Assembly: GCF_003340475.1 (NCBI RefSeq)
Contig: NZ_QBKA01000002.1
Span: forward strand, 1,125,501-1,189,500
Reading direction: 5' to 3'
DNA: 64,000 nt
Origin: Alteripontixanthobacter maritimus
Lineage (GTDB): Bacteria > Pseudomonadota > Alphaproteobacteria > Sphingomonadales > Sphingomonadaceae
The position numbers and the translations under genes were made by a program. The notes under the pieces are model-generated. The model made no database searches. It was not told the origin of the DNA and worked only from the letters and a program-made list of their open reading frames with translations. Below, in pieces: positions 47,856-55,900 of this stretch (within the stretch, counting starts at the first letter, position 1; the number at the start of each line of letters is the position of its first letter).

Positions 47856-48427
47856 ACGTCGCGGCTGCTCATCCGGTAAAGCTTGGCGGTGTGCATCACG
47901 CGGCTTATCGCTGCAAGGATGCCAAGGAAACGGTCGATTGGTACGCCCGCGTGCTGGGCATGGAATATACCAGCGCCTTCAGCGAGGACCACGTCCCGTC
48001 CACGGGTGAATACGACCCCTACATGCATGTCTTTCTCGATGCCGGGAACGGCAATATTCTGGCGTTTTTCGAACTGCCAAACCAGAAAGACATGGGCCGT
48101 GACGAGAACACCCCGGCATGGGTGCAGCATTTGGCATTCCGCGTAAGCTCCGAAGAGGAACTGTTGCGAGCCAAGGATCACATCGAAGGTCTTGGCATCG
48201 ACGTGCTGGGGCCGACCCATCATGGCATTTTCAAATCGATCTATTTCTTCGACCCGAACGGCCACCGTGTGGAACTTGCGGCCGATATCGGGACCGATGA
48301 ACAGTACAGCGAACTGAAGAAGGTCGCCATGCCGATGCTGGAGGAATGGAGCGCCACCAAGAAGGCGCCGCGCCATGCCGATTGGCTGCACGAAATTGCG
48401 CGTGAAGAAAACGCCGCGAAAGGCTAA
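47852..48427 (+). CDS. VOC family protein (glyoxalase/dioxygenase superfamily)
   Basis: 191 residues with one complete VOC module: [26 protein letters not shown] at the start (His metal ligand about residue 15), [15 protein letters not shown] (His, about 90) and [15 protein letters not shown] (Glu, about 142). Metal-dependent lyase or dioxygenase chemistry is plausible. ATG 47852 overlaps the hppD stop, so it is co-translated with HppD and may take part in aromatic amino acid breakdown, for example after homogentisate formation. Substrate unknown. Confidence 0.8.
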   Translation: MNVAAAHPVKLGGVHHAAYRCKDAKETVDWYARVLGMEYTSAFSEDHVPSTGEYDPYMHVFLDAGNGNILAFFELPNQKDMGRDENTPAWVQHLAFRVSSEEELLRAKDHIEGLGIDVLGPTHHGIFKSIYFFDPNGHRVELAADIGTDEQYSELKKVAMPMLEEWSATKKAPRHADWLHEIAREENAAKG

Positions 48428-48477
48428 GGAACCCACGACTGACGCGGCGCGTTGCGTGCGTGAATCGAGGGGGAACC

Positions 48478-49434
48478 ATGCAAGCCGATAACAATGCCGC
48501 CGATGCGGCCAATAACGAAGTGCAAATGACTGACGCTGGTAATGTGGCGGACCCTTCGGCCAGCCCGATTGCCACGGTACAGAACCAGCTCGCCGATATG
48601 GCGGACGGATTCATTCGCGCATTGCCGAACATCGCTATCGGCGTGCTCATCCTGCTCGTCACCTGGATCGTGGCGAAGTTCGCAGTGCGGATAGCCGACA
48701 AGCTGATCGGCAGGACCGACATGCGTCCCAGCCTCAAGGCGCTGTTCGACACGGTCGTGAAACTGGCCATCTGGCTGTTTGGACTTATGGCAGCGCTCGT
48801 CGTGTTGATGCCGGGCCTGACACCCGCCAGCCTGATTGCAGGTCTGGGTATCGGAGCGGTAGCGATTGGCTTTGCTTTTCAGGACATCTTCGAAAATTTT
48901 CTCGCCGGCGTGCTCATCATGCTGCGCGAGAAAATGCGTATCGGTGACGTAATCGAATGCGAAGGCATCAAGGGCAAGGTTGAACACATCACCTTGCGCG
49001 AAAGCCACATCCGCAAACTATCGGGCGAACTGACCATCGTGCCCAACTCCGTGTTGTTCAAGAACGCGGTCGAGATTTTAACCGACGAACAGACACGTCG
49101 TCACGAAGTGGTTACCGGTGTTTCCTACGACACCGACCTCGATCACGCTGCGAAGGTCATCCGCGAGGCTGTGGAAGCCGTCGATGGGCTGGAAAAAGAC
49201 AAAGACGTGGACGTGTTCGCCACGACCTTCAATTCAAGCTCGGTCGATTTCCTGGTCCGCTGGCACGCAGGATCGACACCGCGCGACAAGTGGGAGTCCA
49301 CCGACAAGGTCGTGCGAGCAATCAAACGCGGGCTGGACGATGCCGGGATCGAAATTCCGTTCCCCTACATCACCCATACGTTCAAGGAGCGGGTGCCGAT
49401 GGGGCAAGATGTGGGCGAACCGAACGAAGCTTAA
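48478..49434 (+). CDS. Small-conductance mechanosensitive channel, MscS family
   Basis: 318 residues. Asn/Asp/Ala-rich N-terminus, then three membrane helices (about residues 38-65, 80-105, 110-135). TM3 pore motif is ASLIAGLGIGAVAIGFAFQDIFENFLAGVLI, followed by the beta domain with VIECEGIKGKVEHITLRESHIRKLSGELTIVPNSVLF, typical of MscS. The C-terminal alpha-beta vestibule closes with GIEIPFPYITHTF. ATG 48478 lies after a GAGGGGG site; GTG 48460 is in frame but less likely. Releases osmolytes on hypo-osmotic shock. Confidence 0.93.
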   Translation: MQADNNAADAANNEVQMTDAGNVADPSASPIATVQNQLADMADGFIRALPNIAIGVLILLVTWIVAKFAVRIADKLIGRTDMRPSLKALFDTVVKLAIWLFGLMAALVVLMPGLTPASLIAGLGIGAVAIGFAFQDIFENFLAGVLIMLREKMRIGDVIECEGIKGKVEHITLRESHIRKLSGELTIVPNSVLFKNAVEILTDEQTRRHEVVTGVSYDTDLDHAAKVIREAVEAVDGLEKDKDVDVFATTFNSSSVDFLVRWHAGSTPRDKWESTDKVVRAIKRGLDDAGIEIPFPYITHTFKERVPMGQDVGEPNEA

Positions 49435-49453
49435 AACCTCGAGAGTCCCCGCT

Positions 49454-50212
49454 TTACCGTGTCGCCAGGTCAGTCAGGAAATCTTCGATCCGCTGGGCAT
49501 TCACGCCGAGGTCGCTCACCCCGACCTTGCTGACCGATCGCATGTCTACGTCGCTCCCTCGCCCATCTGCGGACGGCGTGACACGCAGCACCACGTCGTC
49601 CTCGAAGCGAATCCATGCCGCATATGCGGTGGCTTCCAGCCTGCCTGTTTCCGGATCGGCGAGCGCCACGGTCCAGCCTTTTTCGCGCGCCAAGGCTTCG
49701 GCATCGGCAATCACTTCGGCAACGGGTTTGTCGATCGTGACCGTATCGAGATCGCCATAGGCTGCGCTGTGTAACTCGCGCCATTCCTGCTCGCTTTCCA
49801 GTCCGCGCAGATTGTCTTCTGCCAACGGCAACACGCTGAACGCCGGCGGGTCGGCGAGGTCGGTAGTAATATCGTGGATGGCCGGCGGACTTCCCGCGCT
49901 CAGCACCCTTGCTGCAACAACACCAATAAACACCACTGCAATAATAAATCCCAGAAGTGCGGAAGTGCGATGCGGCCACCCCTTGCGCGCATTCATGATC
50001 AGCGCCGCGATACCAAACAGCAAGGCCGCAATTGCCGCCATCATTCCGAAGCTCAGGCCTGAGAATCCAACCAGTTTGCCGATCAGATCGTACCGCGCAA
50101 GCGTCATTCCGCCTAAGGCCAAGACCGTAGCGATGACCGCCAGAGCCAAAGTCAGGCGACTGAGCAATGCCGTCCATTTATACCGCGTATTCGCGTGCGC
50201 CGTGCTGTCCAT
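49454..50212 (-). CDS. DUF1499 family membrane protein
   Basis: 252 residues. Three N-terminal helices (about 15-35, 50-70, 85-105), then a soluble DUF1499 domain (about 125-252; motif DPETGRLEATAYAAWIRFEDDVVLRV and RSVSKVGVSDLGVNAQRI). The soluble domain is likely periplasmic. Function of the family is unknown. The gene is convergent with mscS. Confidence 0.85.
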   Translation of the reverse strand: MDSTAHANTRYKWTALLSRLTLALAVIATVLALGGMTLARYDLIGKLVGFSGLSFGMMAAIAALLFGIAALIMNARKGWPHRTSALLGFIIAVVFIGVVAARVLSAGSPPAIHDITTDLADPPAFSVLPLAEDNLRGLESEQEWRELHSAAYGDLDTVTIDKPVAEVIADAEALAREKGWTVALADPETGRLEATAYAAWIRFEDDVVLRVTPSADGRGSDVDMRSVSKVGVSDLGVNAQRIEDFLTDLATR

Positions 50213-50294
50213 CGCTCTCGCTCCAATTCTGTGTGATCGCCCCGTTACGAACGCTTTGCTTTAAAGTGCAAGGCCGTTGTATTCGGCCAGCGCG

Positions 50295-51830
50295 TCAATT
50301 GTCGGCAGCGGCGCGGTATTCCTCCACCAGCAGGCGCTTCTGCAACTTGCCTGTCGGCAGCCTGGGAAGTTCCGGGCGGAAGTCGATCTGGCGCGGGATC
50401 TTTGCGCCGCTCAGGTGTTGGCGCAAGAACGCAGCCAAATCGTCGCGCAGGGCGTTGCTGCCCTCCCCGCTGGCTGGCTGGACGACTGCGGTTACACGCT
50501 CCCCCAGATCGGCATCGGGAGCGCCGATCACAGCCGCATCAGCAACATCGGGATGCATGATCAGCACATCCTCGATCTCCTGCGGATAGACATTCACGCC
50601 GCCGCTGATGATCATGAAGCTTTTGCGATCGGTCAGGAACAGGAACCCGTCCTCATCGACATAGCCAATATCGCCAAACGTCGCCCAGCCCTTGGGATGG
50701 CGACTCTGTGCAGTCTTTTCAGGGTCGTTGTGATATTCCGCAAGCTCTGCTTTCTCCCAGAAAACCACTCCGGTTTCGCCGGCTGCCAGTTCGGTCCCGT
50801 CATCGCCGCAGATGTGGATGATGCCGGACATCGGGCGTCCAACCGAACCAGGGCGGTCGAGCCAATCCTGCGGGCCGATCTGCGTGGCACCGAACCCTTC
50901 CGAACCCGCATAATATTCGTGGATAATCGGACCCCACCAATCAATCATCGCGCGTTTGACTTCGACCGGGCAAGGCGCAGCAGCGTGAAGTGCCATGCGG
51001 TGGCTGGAAAGGTCGTGCTTCTGCCGCTCGTCCTCAGGCAGTTTCAGCATCCGCACGAAATGGGTTGGCACCCACTGGCTGTGCGTAATGCGATAGGTCT
51101 CGATATGGCCGAGCGCGGCAGCAGGATCGAACTTGCGCATTATGACCACAGTACCGCCAAGCGCCTGCGCCGTGGCGGACCAGCGAAGCGGTGCGGCATG
51201 ATAGAGCGGAGCGGGTGAGAGGTAGATCGTGCGGTCGTCGAACCCGAACAACGCCTTGCCCAGCATGACGAGCTCGTCCGGCGTGTCAATCGCGCCTTCC
51301 CTTGGCGGCGGCCGGATACCCTTCGGCCGCCCGGTTGTCCCGCTGGAATACAGCATGACACTGCCGATGCTTTCATCGTTGACCGACGTGCCGGGCTGCT
51401 GCGCAAGGGCAGCGGCATAATCGCGAAATCCCGTCGGCAGGCTCTCGTTTTCACCGTCCAACCACAACGAAACGTCGGGCAGCGCCATCCGCAAGTCGTC
51501 GGCCAGATGAGCAAGATCGGAGGACAGCACCAGCATCTTCGCGCCGCAATCCTCGATGATGTAGGCCGCTTCGGCAGCGGTCAGCCGGTCCGGGACCGGA
51601 GTGAAGGACAACCCCGAACGCTGCGTTCCCCAATAAATATCGAAATAGCGTGAACCGTTGGTCATCATCGCCGCTAAGCCATCACCACGACGAAGGCCCT
51701 CGCTGCGCGCGTGTTGCGCGACCCGATTGGAGCGAGCGTCCAGTTCGGCGAAACTGATGGCCTCACCGGTTTCCGCGACTATCAATGCTGGCTTGTCGGG
51801 CGTCGTAGCGGCCCATGTCCTGATATGCAT
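50295..51830 (-). CDS. AMP-dependent acyl-CoA synthetase
   Basis: 511 residues, ANL superfamily. AMP-binding P-loop SSGTTGRPKG (about residues 164-173), the EYYAGSEGFGATQ adenine-binding region, YVDEDGFLFLTDRKSFMIISGG hinge with the conserved Asp, and the C-terminal lysine in LPRLPTGKLQKRLL that completes adenylation. Activates a carboxylic acid to its CoA thioester; chain length is not predictable. The open frame runs upstream to 52079, but AGGAGG lies 11 bases before ATG 51830 and the family N-terminus fits there. This is the last intact gene before the mosaic island. Confidence 0.9.
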   Translation of the reverse strand: MHIRTWAATTPDKPALIVAETGEAISFAELDARSNRVAQHARSEGLRRGDGLAAMMTNGSRYFDIYWGTQRSGLSFTPVPDRLTAAEAAYIIEDCGAKMLVLSSDLAHLADDLRMALPDVSLWLDGENESLPTGFRDYAAALAQQPGTSVNDESIGSVMLYSSGTTGRPKGIRPPPREGAIDTPDELVMLGKALFGFDDRTIYLSPAPLYHAAPLRWSATAQALGGTVVIMRKFDPAAALGHIETYRITHSQWVPTHFVRMLKLPEDERQKHDLSSHRMALHAAAPCPVEVKRAMIDWWGPIIHEYYAGSEGFGATQIGPQDWLDRPGSVGRPMSGIIHICGDDGTELAAGETGVVFWEKAELAEYHNDPEKTAQSRHPKGWATFGDIGYVDEDGFLFLTDRKSFMIISGGVNVYPQEIEDVLIMHPDVADAAVIGAPDADLGERVTAVVQPASGEGSNALRDDLAAFLRQHLSGAKIPRQIDFRPELPRLPTGKLQKRLLVEEYRAAADN

Positions 51831-52019
51831 TCCCGCGCAATCCTCCTGCCAAAACCTGACCTTTGCGGCCTTGTCCGCAAGGCTACCGGTATCGGTTGCA
51901 ATTGCAAACCGGTTTGGCGTTAGCATGTGGGAATTGGTGCACCGGGACGGATAAAGATGGGCACTCAAATCGTTGGGAAATCTTGGTGCAACTTGTCGCA
52001 TAGCGAGTGTGCCTACTAC
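51831..52019. other. Gap between the acyl-CoA synthetase and the Rhs remnant
   Basis: No gene is supported here. It contains ATTGGTGC (51933-51940), also present at the tRNA-Arg junction (58565-58572), but eight bases are too few to call an attachment repeat. Confidence 0.3.
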
Positions 52020-52495
52020 CGCGCTCGTCCGCATGGAGGAAGCAGCGGTCGGTCGTGCCGGCACTCTCATACCACACAATCGGGTTGTCTACACCTGGGG
52101 CGTGGACATAGCGATTTCGAAGCTGGGACGACGTGTCGTACTCGCCGATCATATCCATCCCGTCATAGGCGAAGCGGGTGATCGCTCCGCCTGCAGAAAG
52201 CCCGCTCGTCTGGATACAGCCGGCCCACGGGATTGTAGGACATCGTTGCCGCGCCCGCCTTGCCGTTCAGGGAGTTCTCGCTCGAATACGTAAACCCGTC
52301 GCTGCCGGCGGAGGTCAGATTGCCACGTGCATCATAGCCCAGCGGCACCGGACCCGATTGCGTCAGCTGGTTTAGTCCGTTCACGCTATAGGGCCGATCG
52401 ATGTTCACCAGACCACCGAACGCGTAAGCATCGTTGGACTGCGTGACCTGCCCGATCTACCCGCGGGGTTGTAGGCAAGGCTGCCGATTAGGGTC
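52020..52495 (-). pseudogene. Rhs/YD-repeat gene remnant with two frameshifts
   Basis: Reading the - strand, clear Rhs core sequence appears in pieces: LIGSLAYNPAG at 52495-52465; then, after a one-base slip near 52461, IGQVTQSNDAYAFGGLVNIDRPYSVNGLNQ...GYDARGNLTSAGSDGFTYSSENSLNG; then, after a second slip near 52208, SGLSAGGAITRFAYDGMDMIGEYDTSSQLRNRYVHAPG. The YD-type repeats (YDARGNL, YDGMDMIGEYD) place it in the Rhs family, from a gene different in sequence from the Rhs gene at 55.9-57.6 kb. No intact ends remain. It is bounded on one side by the IS5 remnant. Confidence 0.75.
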
Positions 52496-53165
52496 AGAAA
52501 TCATTGATCGGAGCCAGTAGCAGCAGGTAGCAGCAATACAGATTGCGGAGGCGAAGGTTTGGGCTGGCGGTCGTAGCGGGTGGCGACGAGTCTCCAATCC
52601 TTGATGCGGCCAAGGACATTTTCGATCTTGTACTTTTGCCTGTAGAGAAGTTTATCGTAGTGATGTTGCATTTTGCGGTTCGAGCGCGACGGAATTCAGC
52701 AAACGATGTCCCGTTTGGTCAGCGCGGCACCGAACCTCTTCCTGTCTTAATCTTTGTCACCAAGCAGCTCGCGGACACTGTTGAGTATGGGAAGCAGCAG
52801 AATGATCGGTCGCCCTAGCCGACGCAAACGGCTTAGCGCGTCGAGTTCGAACCGCCTTTGGCGCGTTTGATACGTATTAGAAAAAACCTCTTTTCGAGGC
52901 GCTGGCGGCTGTACGGTGTGCCTCAAACCGAATGGCATCAATCATTACCCTTTCCGGCCTTCCGGCCCTCCCTGCATATTCGGCAAAGATGCGGTGGAAT
53001 CGCCCGTGCGGCTCTTGCGGAAGAAGCAATTGTAGATCGCGCTGTATGGCTCATAAGCCGCAGGCGCGTCGCGCCCTTCCAGCCCATGTTCGATGATGTA
53101 AACCACCCCTATACGCTGCACCGGTCATCGGTCCTAGGCCTGATGCGATAACGGTAAATATGGCT
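52490..53165 (-). mobile_element. Degenerate IS5-family element (IS427-like)
   Basis: Broken transposase on the - strand. Recognisable in order: a segment resembling NRFxRWSRxGxFxRIFA near 53000, ERVMIDAIRFEAHRTAAS (about 52960-52900) matching the IS5 IDATHxKAHRTAAS motif, RTKGG-like AKGGSNS, and near the end KYKIENVLGRIKDWRLVATRYDR (about 52640-52570) and TFASAICIAA. Several stops and frameshifts separate the blocks, so it is inactive. Its left end joins the Rhs remnant directly. No terminal inverted repeats or target duplication could be assigned by eye. Confidence 0.7.
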
Positions 53166-53194
53166 TTGTTCGACATATCTACGTCTCGTTCATC

Positions 53195-53346
53195 AACCAA
53201 GCTCACTCATGACGACACCTCCATCGTGCCGCACTTGGATCACCATATTATCGACTGGCGAATCCCCTTTGATGAGGCCTGAGCCTAAAGCACCGGTGGC
53301 AGCGGGTATTGTGATACCAAAACTGGTATGCTCAATAATAGAAATA
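53195..53346 (-). other. Short coding remnant, origin unknown
   Basis: About 50 codons on the - strand read through without a stop and look protein-like (TSFGITIPAATGALGSGLIK, then DSPVDNMVIQVRHDGG, ending MSELG and a stop at 53200 region). There is no start codon at the upstream end. It follows the tail-fibre-like gene on the same strand and could be the tail of a lost gene. Low confidence; no family recognised. Confidence 0.3.
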
Positions 53347-53363
53347 GAATTTTATATGAAAAA

Positions 53364-54275
53364 TCAGAACCCTCGGATAAAGGCTTTTATACCATCGAAG
53401 GCAACATTGTTATTTGTTCCGTCCGCCCTTTTGGCCCAAACATAGACAGCCATGGATCGTGCAGATTTAGGAATCCGCCCTTCGGCGGATATTGAGCGCC
53501 ATTTGTTGCTGCCAATTGAAAGAGCCTGCATTGGGCTCATCGTCCGCGTCATTTCTGCCCCCGCACTGTCCATAAAAAGAAGGTAGATATAAGGATATTC
53601 CCCTTTTGTGTATGTATCAGCGGCGAAGGCTTCAACCATCGCAAACACAGATCCGGTGTCTATAGCGGTCGCGAATGTTGTAAGATCGATTACCTGGTGC
53701 ATAGTAGGATTAGAATTTGCACTCGCCGTGAAGGAGTAGGTGCCAATAAGTGGGATCATCGAATGGCCCGACGGATTTGCGGTTGTTGCAGTGAAACCAC
53801 CGCCCGCCATGGTCCATCCCGAAACGTCTCCCGTTTCCGCTCCGGGATTCGTCAGCGTGAATTCGGTCCAATCAGAACCCCCACTTCCTCCGCCCCCCAC
53901 GCCATTTGTAGCCGTTGTAATTCTTCCTTTGGCGTCAACAGTAATGTTTGGATTGATATAGGAGCCGGGCGCCACTCCCGTCTCGGCAAGGGTTGTTACC
54001 GTTCCGCCAGTAGTCGTGACATCCCCAGTAAGATTTCCGCCCGTCACCGACTTAGGGCCGTTGATGACCGCGATCTCTCCGGTCTCGAACGGCTCGGTAG
54101 GTGTGACGGCTTCATTAGCGCAGTCGGCTAAGGCAGTGAAATTGTCCATGACAACCGTGGCGTCCGCCACCTCACCATTGGTTAGAACATGTGGCACCGT
54201 GCACTCAGCGTAGGCTGCCGGAGCGAATGCAAATGAGACAATGATTCCCGCTATAGTCGAAACGCGTTTTTTCAT
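53364..54275 (-). CDS. Secreted tail-fibre-like protein, hypothetical
   Basis: 303 residues. Signal peptide (KKRVSTIAGIIVSFAFAPAA, cleavage after YA before ECTVPH). Residues about 30-120 contain phage tail-fibre-like phrases (GPKSVTGGNLTGDVTTTGGT, PNITVDAKGRITTATNG), then a GGGGSGGS hinge, and a C-terminal domain from about 130 (FTLTNPGAETGDVSGWTMAG) resembling a jelly-roll carbohydrate-binding module of the kind found in tail spikes and secreted proteins. AAGGA precedes the start; a second ATG directly upstream (54278) is equally close. A surface-binding role is a guess. No phage structural genes accompany it. Confidence 0.6.
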   Translation of the reverse strand: MKKRVSTIAGIIVSFAFAPAAYAECTVPHVLTNGEVADATVVMDNFTALADCANEAVTPTEPFETGEIAVINGPKSVTGGNLTGDVTTTGGTVTTLAETGVAPGSYINPNITVDAKGRITTATNGVGGGGSGGSDWTEFTLTNPGAETGDVSGWTMAGGGFTATTANPSGHSMIPLIGTYSFTASANSNPTMHQVIDLTTFATAIDTGSVFAMVEAFAADTYTKGEYPYIYLLFMDSAGAEMTRTMSPMQALSIGSNKWRSISAEGRIPKSARSMAVYVWAKRADGTNNNVAFDGIKAFIRGF

Positions 54276-54476
54276 CATGAGGTCCTTTTGATCAACCAAA
54301 ACCACCCTAACACCACATAAATTTACTACTATAGTTTCATGGAATTGCAAAAGTGATTTTATCTGTAATCTTCTGATTTCAAAATTCTGCTTCTGTCGAC
54401 ACTATAATATGGGCAGGTCGCCCCCCGATATGCGAAAAAGAAAACGTTGGATCGCAGTCAACTTAAAGGTGGTATA

Positions 54477-54935
54477 TTAGTTTGTAATAGGCGGACAAGC
54501 GGGAGGTCCTTCACGCGGCCAAGGCCCGGCCCGCACATCCTCAATGTGCGCCCACACTTCATCGTTTAGAGTTCCTTGAAAAATACCGCCAAGGGCCCAA
54601 CGAACCCGATCATTGGACTCGGCATTATAGATTAGAATATCAATCCAAAAGAGAGGCGGTTTTTTCAACCATTTCTCGACTGCCGTAGCCTCTATTTCAT
54701 TTGCCGCGTGAGTTTTGATCCAGCTGTCAAGCGGACCGGCGACTAACATAGGAAGTGACGCACCAACCGCATCTCGGTTCAAGATTTCAAGGATAATAGA
54801 TAGGCCAGAAGAAGGCTCATGATCGACAACAATATCAATAATCCCTAGAGGATCGAGAGAATCGTCCAGCACTGGATCATTTGAGTAAGTATAAATCCAA
54901 TCGTCGGCAAGCCGTGCGTTATAAACTTCAATCAT
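54477..54935 (-). CDS. Small hypothetical protein, candidate orphan immunity protein (DUF6869-like)
   Basis: 152 residues, acidic and Trp-rich, no signal or membrane helix. The segment LPMLVAGPLDSWIKTHAANEIE resembles the aaGPLE motif of DUF6869-type proteins, small cytosolic proteins often found near polymorphic toxins. The base composition is clearly more AT-rich than the surrounding genome. It follows, on the same strand, the orphan Rhs tip at 55171-55542, about 235 bases away, the position expected for a matching immunity gene. Function inferred from position only. Confidence 0.5.
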   Translation of the reverse strand: MIEVYNARLADDWIYTYSNDPVLDDSLDPLGIIDIVVDHEPSSGLSIILEILNRDAVGASLPMLVAGPLDSWIKTHAANEIEATAVEKWLKKPPLFWIDILIYNAESNDRVRWALGGIFQGTLNDEVWAHIEDVRAGPWPREGPPACPPITN

Positions 54936-55170
54936 GACTTAGCTTCTAGTGTAAATTCTAATTATACGAACAGAGTCGAAATGATAATTACAACACCCCA
55001 TACGCTCCGCATTGTCAATCAGGTTCTTAAGCCTCCCAGCATAATTTGCTAAGGTTTTGTCATGCGGCTGCCAATCCTGTTGGGAGCCGTTATACTGTTA
55101 TAACTCCATTTGATATACTCTAGCTACGTCAGCGTTGATCTTGCTATAAGTGTCCTCAAACCTTTTTCAA
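54936..55170. other. AT-rich spacer between the orphan Rhs tip and candidate immunity gene
   Basis: About 235 bases, AT-rich, without a convincing open frame on either strand. It may contain eroded toxin-tip sequence, since the Rhs tip just upstream ends after only about 20 unique residues. Confidence 0.35.
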
Positions 55171-55565
55171 CTAACACAGTTGGGAATAGTTGAGACGATT
55201 GGTGACGTCCCAGACCACGCCTCCCCATCCGCCTGCACAAACCTTATCCAGAGCGCCCTGCATCGCAGGGATGACCAAATCTGCGACGTTTGAAATAAAC
55301 TGGAACGATCCCAAGAACCTTCGAGCAGGTGATGGCGGACGCGGATGTGTGCGCGGTGACTTTGTATAATTATGCCCCGGATCGGCAAACAACCCTAGCG
55401 GATCGATTTTGTTGATTGGGTTTGCCTCAACATAGATGTAAGGGTTGCTGCCTCCAGCCAAGCCGATCGGGTTGGCCTGTATATAGCGGCCGGTGGTCGG
55501 GTCGTAATCGCGATAGCGGTTGTAGTAGAGATCGGCGAGCACGTCGCGCTAGCTGGGAAGACTGA
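55171..55565 (-). pseudogene. Orphan Rhs core-end module with alternative tip
   Basis: A displaced copy of the Rhs core C-terminus. On the - strand it carries the Rhs-associated core motif (DYDPTTGRYIQANPIGLAGG, then NPYIYVEANPINKIDPLGLF), the same 50-residue linker as the main Rhs gene (DPGHNYTKSPRTHPRPPSPA ...QGALDKVCAG), and then a different, short end (GWGGVVWDVTNRLNYSQLC). There is no real start: the homologous frame is cut by a TAG near 55556 where the complete copy has CAA. This matches the pattern of silent Rhs tip cassettes that can recombine into the active gene. Confidence 0.7.
55232..55545. repeat. Direct repeat A (Rhs core end and linker)
   Basis: Nearly identical to 56192-56505, offset by exactly 960 bases. 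It covers the Rhs core end and the shared linker. Mismatches are few and cluster toward the core side (for example CTAGCG versus CCAGAG near 55395). Homology ends abruptly at CCTGCACAA on the tip side. Confidence 0.85.
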
Positions 55566-55615
55566 ATAGCGTAGCTTCGTTACGGAGGGTGCTCCAAATT
55601 TTACCATTATGTCAG

Positions 55616-55900
55616 CTAAATACCTCTATCTATATACATAGTGTCGCCATTTACCCACAAGAACTCTGGATCCAAACTATTTTTACAGATAGAATTTAGG
55701 TATACAATAGAGTCTTCGACTGCATGCATCTCGTCTATTCCGCTTATTTTATTGTTGTATTTGGAATGGCTTGTAAAAATAACATTACAGTAGTAGCCGC
55801 CTTCGTTATCTGGTAACGGGTAGGATATTGATATACTACCTTCAGATAGGTTATTACCTGATTTTGAAATAATATCGCGGGATAAAATAACACTGTTCAA
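55616..55900 (-). CDS. Small hypothetical protein, candidate immunity protein of the Rhs gene
   Basis: 94 residues from TTG 55900, nested in the Rhs stop codon (TTGA). It is AT-rich, acidic and soluble (ISYPLPDNEGGYYCNVIFTS, later MHAVEDSIVYLN), without signal or membrane segment. I recognise no family. The tight coupling directly after a polymorphic-toxin-like tip is the usual place for a cognate immunity gene. If the upstream Rhs gene is dead, it may persist as an orphan immunity gene. Confidence 0.55.
   Translation of the reverse strand: MNSVILSRDIISKSGNNLSEGSISISYPLPDNEGGYYCNVIFTSHSKYNNKISGIDEMHAVEDSIVYLNSICKNSLDPEFLWVNGDTMYIDRGI

Noticed and set aside
52543-53151. + strand frames across the IS region (91 and 97 residues)
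   Set aside because: They are antisense to recognisable IS5 transposase fragments.
53209-53445. Small + strand frame beside the tail-fibre-like gene
   Set aside because: It is antisense to the more protein-like - strand stretch and to the end of the tail-fibre-like gene, with no ribosome site.
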